Assembly (NCBI GenBank): GCA_035649895.1
Contig: DASRIS010000052.1
Coordinates: forward strand, 1 to 31,001
Direction: 5' to 3'
DNA: 31,001 nt
DNA from: DASSUC01 sp035649895
Lineage (GTDB): Bacteria; Actinomycetota; Actinomycetes; Mycobacteriales; Micromonosporaceae
Shown here: positions 17,468 to 22,429 of the stretch, piece by piece
Layout of the letters: the number at the start of each line of letters is the position of its first letter
How positions within the stretch are numbered: the stretch's first letter is position 1
The notes under the pieces: model-generated
The model's input: only the letters and a program-made list of their open reading frames with translations
Database searches by the model: none
What the model was told of the DNA's origin: nothing
Made by a program: the position numbers and the translations under genes

Positions 17468-17689
17468 ATGCCGAAGAAGGACGGGGCCATCGAGATCGAG
17501 GGCCGGGTGATCGAGCCACTCCCGAACGCCATGTTCCGGGTGGAGCTCGCCAACGGCCACCGGGTCCTGGCCCACATCAGCGGCAAGATGCGGCAGCACT
17601 ACATCCGCATCCTGCCCGAGGACCGGGTCGTCGTCGAGCTCTCGCCGTACGACCTCACCCGCGGGCGCATCGTCTACCGGTACAAGTAG
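17468..17689 (+). CDS. infA: Translation initiation factor IF-1
   Basis: IF-1 occupies the A site of the 30S subunit during initiation. The 73-aa product is a single S1-like OB fold: MPKKDGAIEIEGRVIEPLPN, FRVELANGHRVLAHISGKMR, and RVVVELSPYDLTRGRI, ending VYRYK. GGAGGA at 17461-17466 sets the ATG at 17468; the frame is open further upstream but without similarity. rpmJ follows after 79 bases. Confidence 0.98.
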   Translation: MPKKDGAIEIEGRVIEPLPNAMFRVELANGHRVLAHISGKMRQHYIRILPEDRVVVELSPYDLTRGRIVYRYK

Positions 17690-17768
17690 CTGACGGCCGG
17701 CGTCTATCCGTGTCGGTCTACCGTGGCTCGACCCTGGTCGGGTTCCGGGTGGAGAGTAAGGCCAAGCC

Positions 17769-17882
17769 GTGAAGGTCAAGCCGAGCGTCAAGAGGATCTG
17801 CAACAAGTGCCGGGTCATCCGCCGGCACGGCCGGGTCATGGTCATCTGCGCCGACCCGCGCCACAAGCAGCGCCAGGGCTAG
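17769..17882 (+). CDS. rpmJ: 50S ribosomal protein L36 (zinc form)
   Basis: L36 (bL36) is the smallest large-subunit protein, 37 aa here: MKVKPSVKRICNKCRVIRR then HGRVMVICADPRHKQRQG. The zinc ribbon ligands C11, C14, C27 and H32 are all present, so this is the zinc-containing type. The GTG start at 17769 has GGAGAG at 17751-17756. The gene is standard between infA and rpsM. Confidence 0.96.
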   Translation: MKVKPSVKRICNKCRVIRRHGRVMVICADPRHKQRQG

Positions 17883-18104
17883 CCGCGCCAGGGTTGGCCG
17901 CGCCAGCCGGTCACCGGTGAGTGCGGTCACCCGCGAGTGGTGCGGGCGACGCCGACAGCGCAACCGAACGAAGTTCGTCCCAAGCCGCGGGGGCGTGAGA
18001 CAACTCCTCGTGGTTGACCCCCGGGCGGAGGCCGGGGCCTGCCTGGGCAGGCAGGGCGGGACGGCACAGACCTCCGCGGACCAACGACAGGAGTACGCCC
18101 GCAC
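17883..18104 (+). promoter_or_regulatory. 222-bp rpmJ-rpsM gap with palindromes and hairpin
   Basis: No gene is visible. The gap contains the perfect 10-bp palindrome TCACCGGTGA (17911-17920), two GGTCACC copies (17909-17915 and 17925-17931), a small hairpin CGAAC-GAA-GTTCG (17965-17977) and a strong hairpin GCCTGC/GCAGGC with a CTGG loop (18037-18052). CAGGAG at 18088-18093 is the rpsM ribosome-binding site. The region may hold an internal promoter or an S4-type leader; I recognise no clear -10 or known motif. Confidence 0.4.
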
Positions 18105-18485
18105 ATGGCTCGTCTAGTCGGCGTCGACCTCCCCCGCGACAAGCGGATGGAGATCGCGCTCACCTACATCTTCGGGGTCGGCCGGACCCGCGCCTCCGAG
18201 GCGCTCGAGGCCACCGGCGTGAGCCCGGACAAGCGCTCGAAGGACCTCACCGACGAAGAGATCGTCAAGCTTCGCGACTATATCGAGGGCAACTTCAAGG
18301 TCGAGGGTGACCTGCGCCGCGAGGTCGCCGCGGACATCCGCCGCAAGGTCGAGATCGGCTGCTACGAGGGCGTCCGGCACCGCCGCGGGCTGCCCGTACG
18401 GGGCCAGCGCACGCGTACCAACGCGCGTACCCGCAAGGGCCCCAAGCGCACGGTCGCCGGCAAGAAGAAGCCCGGCAAGAAGTAG
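18105..18485 (+). CDS. rpsM: 30S ribosomal protein S13
   Basis: S13 (uS13) is in the subunit head and contacts the P-site tRNA and the 50S subunit. The 126-aa product has MARLVGVDLPRDKRMEIALT, the helix-two-turn-helix part with IFGVGRTRA, then GCYEGVRHRRGLPVRGQRT and a Lys/Arg-rich tail. The ATG at 18105 follows CAGGAG at 18088-18093. The end of the coding sequence is partly repeated just downstream. Confidence 0.98.
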   Translation: MARLVGVDLPRDKRMEIALTYIFGVGRTRASEALEATGVSPDKRSKDLTDEEIVKLRDYIEGNFKVEGDLRREVAADIRRKVEIGCYEGVRHRRGLPVRGQRTRTNARTRKGPKRTVAGKKKPGKK

Positions 18486-18536
18486 CCCGGCACAGGGACC
18501 GGCACAACGAGCAGCCCGGCAAGAAAAGTAGCCGGC
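18471..18536 (+). repeat. Imperfect duplication of the rpsM 3' end
   Basis: CCCGGCAAGAAGTAGC (18471-18486), which encodes the last S13 residues and stop, reappears as CCCGGCAAGAAAAGTAGC (18515-18532) with two extra A bases. The copies start 44 bases apart; the remainder of the two 44-base units is only loosely alike. The second copy is non-coding and lies in the rpsM-rpsK gap. Confidence 0.6.
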
Positions 18537-18606
18537 TCACCAGGCTCGACCGACCGGCCCGATATACAAGCAACGTCCCGCCACAAAATCTGGAGCGCAA
18601 AGACTT

Positions 18607-19014
18607 ATGCCGCCGAAGGCACGCGCCGGGGCCGCCGTAAAGAAGGTCAGGCGCAAGGAACGCAAGAACGTCGCCCACGGGCAGGCGCACATCAAGAGCA
18701 CGTTCAACAACACGATCGTGTCGATCACCGACCCGACCGGTGCCGTCATCTCCTGGGCGTCGGCCGGGCAGGTGGGCTTCAAGGGCTCGCGCAAGTCGAC
18801 ACCGTTCGCCGCCCAGCTGGCCGCCGAGGCGGCCGCCCGCCGGGCGATGGAGCACGGCATGCGCAAGGTCGACGTGTTCGTGAAGGGTCCGGGCTCCGGC
18901 CGGGAGACCGCCATCCGCTCGCTGCAGGCCGTCGGGCTGGAGGTCGGCACGATCTCCGACGTCACGCCGCAGCCGCACAACGGGTGCCGTCCGCCGAAGC
19001 GTCGCCGGGTCTAA
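18607..19014 (+). CDS. rpsK: 30S ribosomal protein S11
   Basis: S11 (uS11) forms part of the platform near the E site. The 135-aa product has a basic N-terminus, then GQAHIKSTFNNTIVSITDP, SAGQVGFKGSRKSTPFAAQ and the signature VKGPGSGRETAIRSLQ, ending in the conserved NGCRPPKRRRV. GGAG at 18592-18595 precedes the ATG at 18607. rpsD follows after 15 bases. Confidence 0.98.
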   Translation: MPPKARAGAAVKKVRRKERKNVAHGQAHIKSTFNNTIVSITDPTGAVISWASAGQVGFKGSRKSTPFAAQLAAEAAARRAMEHGMRKVDVFVKGPGSGRETAIRSLQAVGLEVGTISDVTPQPHNGCRPPKRRRV

Positions 19015-19029
19015 AGGGGTTGATGAACG

Positions 19030-19656
19030 ATGGCTCGTTATACAGGTGCTGACTGCCGCCGGTGCCGGCGGGAGAAGATGAAGCTGTTCCTCAAGGGAAG
19101 CAAGTGCGACGGGCCCAAGTGCCCGTTCGAGTCCCGGCCCTTCCCGCCCGGCCAGCACGGCCGCGGGCGTACGAAGGAGTCGGAGTACCTGCTGCAGCTG
19201 CGGGAGAAGCAGAAGGCCCGCCGGGTGTACGGCGTGCTGGAGAAGCAGTTCCGCACGTACTACGAGGAGGCGGTGGCCAAGCCGGGCAAGACCGGTGAGG
19301 TGCTGCTGCAGATCCTCGAGACGCGGCTGGACAACGTGGTCTACCGGGCCGGCTTCGCCAAGTCCCGCGACCACGCCCGGCAGCTGGTGCGCCACGGCCA
19401 CATCGAGGTCAACGGCCGCAAGGTGGACATCCCGTCGTACCGGGTGCGGGAGCACGACATCGTGCAGGTGCGGGAGAAGTCCCGCGAGCTGACGCCGTTC
19501 CTGGTCGCCGCGGCCGAGGCCGGGTCCCGGACGGTCCCGGCGTGGCTGGAGGCGATCCCCGGCCGGATGCAGATCCTGGTGCACTCGCTCCCGGCCCGAC
19601 AGGTGATCGACACCCAGGTCCAGGAGCAGCTGATCGTCGAGCTCTACTCCAAGTAA
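19030..19656 (+). CDS. rpsD: 30S ribosomal protein S4 (zinc form)
   Basis: S4 (uS4) nucleates 16S rRNA 5'-domain assembly. The 208-aa product has an N-terminal zinc motif C9-x2-C12-x13-C26-x4-C31 and FPPGQHGRGR. The S4 RNA-binding domain follows: RLDNVVYRAGFAKSRDHARQ and VRHGHIEVNGRKVDIPSYRV. Placement between rpsK and rpoA is typical of Gram-positive high-GC genomes. The ATG at 19030 has AAAGGGG shortly upstream. Confidence 0.98.
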   Translation: MARYTGADCRRCRREKMKLFLKGSKCDGPKCPFESRPFPPGQHGRGRTKESEYLLQLREKQKARRVYGVLEKQFRTYYEEAVAKPGKTGEVLLQILETRLDNVVYRAGFAKSRDHARQLVRHGHIEVNGRKVDIPSYRVREHDIVQVREKSRELTPFLVAAAEAGSRTVPAWLEAIPGRMQILVHSLPARQVIDTQVQEQLIVELYSK

Positions 19657-19673
19657 GGTCCGGTGCCTGCCGC

Positions 19674-19737
19674 GGGTCCGCTGGTGGCGTTGCTCGTCAG
19701 CGGACCCGGACGGCACCCGGACCCGGACGGCACCCGA
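19674..19737 (+). promoter_or_regulatory. Inverted repeat plus 17-bp duplication before rpoA
   Basis: GGGTCCGCTG (19674-19683) and CAGCGGACCC (19698-19707) form a perfect 10-bp stem with a 14-base loop. Directly against its 3' arm, a 17-bp unit beginning ACCCGGACGGCACCC is repeated head to tail (19704-19720 and 19721-19737). No T-run follows, so a simple intrinsic terminator is less likely than an attenuator, mRNA-processing or protein-binding element between rpsD and rpoA. Confidence 0.5.
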
Positions 19738-19814
19738 CCGGGCGCAAGCAGCACCGGTGGAACACCCACGTGGCTGTCATATGGCGGGCAGCCCCGACAG
19801 AGAAGAGAAAGACA

Positions 19815-20837
19815 GTGCTCATCACCCAGCGGCCGGCCCTCTCCGAGGAGCCGATCAGCGAGACCCGCTCCCGGTTCAGCATCGAGCCCCTGGAGCCGGG
19901 CTTCGGTTACACGCTCGGCAACTCGCTGCGGCGTACCCTGCTCTCGTCGATCCCCGGCGCCGCGGTCACCAGCATCAAGGTCGATGGCGTCCTGCACGAG
20001 TTCACCACGATCCCCGGCGTCAAGGAGGACGTGGTCGAGCTGGTGATGAACGTCAAGGATCTGTGCGTCAGCTCGGAGCACGACGAGCCGGTCTCGATGT
20101 ACCTGCGCAAGCAGGGCCCCGGCGACGTGACGGCCGGCGACATCCAGCCCCCGGCCGGCGTGACCGTGCACAACGCCGACCTGAAGCTGGCCACCCTCAA
20201 CGGCAAAGGCCGGCTGGACATGGAGCTGACGGTCGAGCGCGGCCGCGGCTACGTCAGCGCCGCGCAGAACAAGCAGCCAGGGCAGGAGATCGGCCGGATC
20301 CCGGTCGACTCGATCTACTCCCCGGTGCTCAAGGTGACCTACCGGGTCGAGGCGACCCGGGTCGAGCAGCGGACCGACTTCGACCGGCTGATCATCGACG
20401 TGGAGACCAAGCCGTCGATCTCCCCGCGGACCGCGCTGGCCTCGGCCGGATCCACCCTGGTCGAGCTGTTCGGCCTGTGCCGGGAGCTGGACGAGACCGC
20501 CGAGGGCATCGACATCGGCCCGTCGCCGCAGGACGCGCAGCTCGCCGCCGACCTGGCCCTGCCGATCGAGGAGCTGGACCTGACGGTGCGGTCGTACAAC
20601 TGCCTCAAGCGGGAGGGCATCAACTCCGTTGGCGAGCTGATCGGCCGTACCGAGGCGGACCTGCTGGACATCCGCAACTTCGGCCAGAAGTCGATCGACG
20701 AGGTCAAGATGAAGCTCGCCGGGATGGGGCTCGCGCTGAAGGACTCGGCGCCCGCCTTCGACCCGGCCCACGTGATGGACACCTTCTCCGAGCACGACTA
20801 CGACTCCGACGACTACCGCGAGACCGAGCAGCTGTAA
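19815..20837 (+). CDS. rpoA: RNA polymerase alpha subunit
   Basis: Alpha nucleates core polymerase assembly and its C-terminal domain contacts UP elements and activators. The product is 340 aa from GTG 19815 (MLITQRPALSEEPISETRSRF). The N-terminal domain shows LEPGFGYTLGNSLRRTLLSSIPG; the C-terminal domain shows LDLTVRSYNCLKREGINSVGE and LLDIRNFGQKSIDEVKMKL. An acidic tail ends it. GAGAAAG at 19805-19811 is a weak ribosome-binding site; the frame is open upstream into rpsD, but conservation fixes this start. Confidence 0.98.
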   Translation: MLITQRPALSEEPISETRSRFSIEPLEPGFGYTLGNSLRRTLLSSIPGAAVTSIKVDGVLHEFTTIPGVKEDVVELVMNVKDLCVSSEHDEPVSMYLRKQGPGDVTAGDIQPPAGVTVHNADLKLATLNGKGRLDMELTVERGRGYVSAAQNKQPGQEIGRIPVDSIYSPVLKVTYRVEATRVEQRTDFDRLIIDVETKPSISPRTALASAGSTLVELFGLCRELDETAEGIDIGPSPQDAQLAADLALPIEELDLTVRSYNCLKREGINSVGELIGRTEADLLDIRNFGQKSIDEVKMKLAGMGLALKDSAPAFDPAHVMDTFSEHDYDSDDYRETEQL

Positions 20838-20882
20838 CGCGCGGCGCGCCGACCGCGACAACGCCAACAAGGAGCACCAACG

Positions 20883-21464
20883 ATGCCTACGCCCACCAAG
20901 GGTCCCCGCCTCGGCGGCAGCCCCGCGCACCAGCAGCTGATGCTGTCGAACCTCGCCACGTCGCTGTTCAAGCACGGCCGCATCACCACGACCGAGACCA
21001 AGGCCCGGCGGCTGCGCCCGTTCGCCGAGCGCCTGGTGACGATCGCCAAGCGGGACGATCTCGCCGCCCGCCGCCGGGTGCGCCGGGTGCTGCGGGAGCG
21101 GGACACGTTCGTCGCTCTGTTCGAGGAGATCGCGCCGCGGTATGCCAACCGGGCCGGCGGCTACACCCGGATCGTCAAGACCGGCCCGCGCAAGGGTGAC
21201 GCGGCTCCGATGGCCATCATCGAGCTGGTCGAGGAGCTTACGGTGGCCACGCCGACGACGCGGGCGAAGGCCGCCAAGGCCAGCGCCCGCCGTGCCGAGC
21301 GCGAGGACGCGGTGGCCGCGCTGGCCGGCGAGACCGAGGACGAGCGCTCATCCGCCGCCACCCCGTCCGGGGACACCGACTCCTCCGCGGTGTCGGCGTC
21401 GGGCGAGGTCGCCGCGGACGGCCCCGGCACCAAGGCCGAGGGCGAGGACCAGAGCAAGTCCTGA
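20883..21464 (+). CDS. rplQ: 50S ribosomal protein L17 with acidic tail
   Basis: L17 (bL17) sits near the tunnel exit. The product is 193 aa against about 120 in most bacteria. The core has MPTPTKGPRLGGSPAHQQLM, LATSLFKHGRITTTETKA and the YTRIVKTGPRKGDAAPMAIIEL end. A tail of about 70 residues follows: first Ala/Arg-rich, then Ser/Asp/Glu-rich. Such tails are frequent in actinobacterial L17. AAGGAG at 20869-20874 sets the ATG at 20883. Confidence 0.97.
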   Translation: MPTPTKGPRLGGSPAHQQLMLSNLATSLFKHGRITTTETKARRLRPFAERLVTIAKRDDLAARRRVRRVLRERDTFVALFEEIAPRYANRAGGYTRIVKTGPRKGDAAPMAIIELVEELTVATPTTRAKAAKASARRAEREDAVAALAGETEDERSSAATPSGDTDSSAVSASGEVAADGPGTKAEGEDQSKS

Positions 21465-21470
21465 AAGGTA

Positions 21471-21514
21471 CGCCCGCCGGGCCCGCCGCCGACAGGTGGT
21501 GGGCCCGGCAGGCG
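21471..21514 (+). terminator. Very long hairpin between rplQ and truA
   Basis: CGCCCGCCGGGCCC (21471-21484) pairs with GGGCCCGGCAGGCG (21501-21514) with one mismatch. The inner GCCGCC/GGTGGT (two G-U pairs) closes a GACA tetraloop, for a stem of about 20 bp. It lies 6 bases after the rplQ stop. The size and position fit termination of the ribosomal operon, though no clear T-run follows, so partial read-through to truA is possible. Confidence 0.7.
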
Positions 21515-21536
21515 TCCGGCCTCGAAAGAGGACGCC

Positions 21537-21596
21537 ATGACCGAGTGCACCGAGCGGAGCGAGGGCCGCGAGGGCATGGCTAAAGAAGGCACCGCC
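21537..21596 (+). repeat. Dispersed element and duplicated start region at truA
   Basis: GCGGAGCGAG lies at 21554-21563 inside a G/A/C-rich block like those after fusA and rpsQ. The block is flanked by two similar ribosome-binding site/start pairs: AGAGGACGCC-ATGACC ending at the ATG of 21537, and AGAAGGCACCGCC-ATGACC ending at the ATG of 21597. The element happens to be open in the truA frame. Confidence 0.5.
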
Positions 21597-22403
21597 ATGA
21601 CCCGGGTACGGCTGGACGTCTCCTACGACGGCACCGACTTCTCCGGCTGGGCGGTGCAGCCGGACCGCCGTACCGTGGCGGGCGAGCTGACGGGCGCACT
21701 GGAGCAGCTGTTCGGGCCGGGCGGCGCGGTCGGGCTGACAGTGGCTGGGCGCACCGACGCCGGTGTGCACGCGACCGGCCAGGTGTGCCACGTGGACGTG
21801 CCGGCCGGCCGCTGGGCGCAGCTCTGCGACACCCTGGTCCGGCGCCTCGCCGGCCTGCTCCCGCCGGACGTGCGGGTCACCGCCGCGACCGCCGTGCCGG
21901 ACACGTTCAACGCCCGTTTCTCCGCGCTCTCCCGCCGGTACGCGTACCGGGTCAGCGACACCCCGTACGGTGCCGAACCGCTGCGCCGCCGGGACACGCT
22001 GGCCTGGCCCCGGCCGCTGGCCCCGGCCGCCATGCAGGCCGCCGCCGCCGGGCTGCTCGGCGAGCACGACTTCGCCGCGTACTGCAAGCGCAAGGAGGAC
22101 GCCACCACGATCCGGGCGGTCAGCCGGCTGGACTGGGCTCGGTCCGGCGACGGCGTGCTCGTGGCGGTCGTTGAGGCCGACGCGTTCTGCCAGTCGATGG
22201 TGCGCAGCCTGGTCGGGGCGCTGCTGGCGGTCGGGGACGGCCGGCAGCCGGTCGGCTGGCCGGCCAGCCTGCTCAGCCGCGGGGAGCGGGCCAGCGAGGT
22301 CAATGTGGCGCCGGCGCACGGGCTGACCCTGGTGGCGGTGGCCTACCCGCCACCGGAGGCGTACGCCGCCCGCGCCGAGCTCACCCGCCACCGTCGCGGC
22401 TAG
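21597..22403 (+). CDS. truA: tRNA pseudouridine(38-40) synthase TruA
   Basis: TruA converts uridines 38-40 of the tRNA anticodon arm to pseudouridine. From ATG 21597 the product is 268 aa, the usual size. It starts MTRVRLDVSYDGTDFSGWA and has the catalytic Asp in GRTDAGVHA (D54), then FNARFSALSRRYAYRV and the C-terminal FCQSMVRSLVGALLAVG. An in-frame ATG at 21537 with a good AGAGGA site would add 20 residues, but these are encoded by a dispersed intergenic repeat and look unlike any TruA start, so the shorter form is preferred. truA at the end of the alpha operon is typical of actinobacteria. Confidence 0.95.
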   Translation: MTRVRLDVSYDGTDFSGWAVQPDRRTVAGELTGALEQLFGPGGAVGLTVAGRTDAGVHATGQVCHVDVPAGRWAQLCDTLVRRLAGLLPPDVRVTAATAVPDTFNARFSALSRRYAYRVSDTPYGAEPLRRRDTLAWPRPLAPAAMQAAAAGLLGEHDFAAYCKRKEDATTIRAVSRLDWARSGDGVLVAVVEADAFCQSMVRSLVGALLAVGDGRQPVGWPASLLSRGERASEVNVAPAHGLTLVAVAYPPPEAYAARAELTRHRRG

Positions 22404-22429
22404 CAGGTCGCGGCCAGATCAGATCGGGG

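Noticed and set aside
17080..17772. 230-codon + frame overlapping the DUF1707 gene, infA and its leader
   Set aside because: It overlaps two better-supported genes in another frame and shows only compositional bias.
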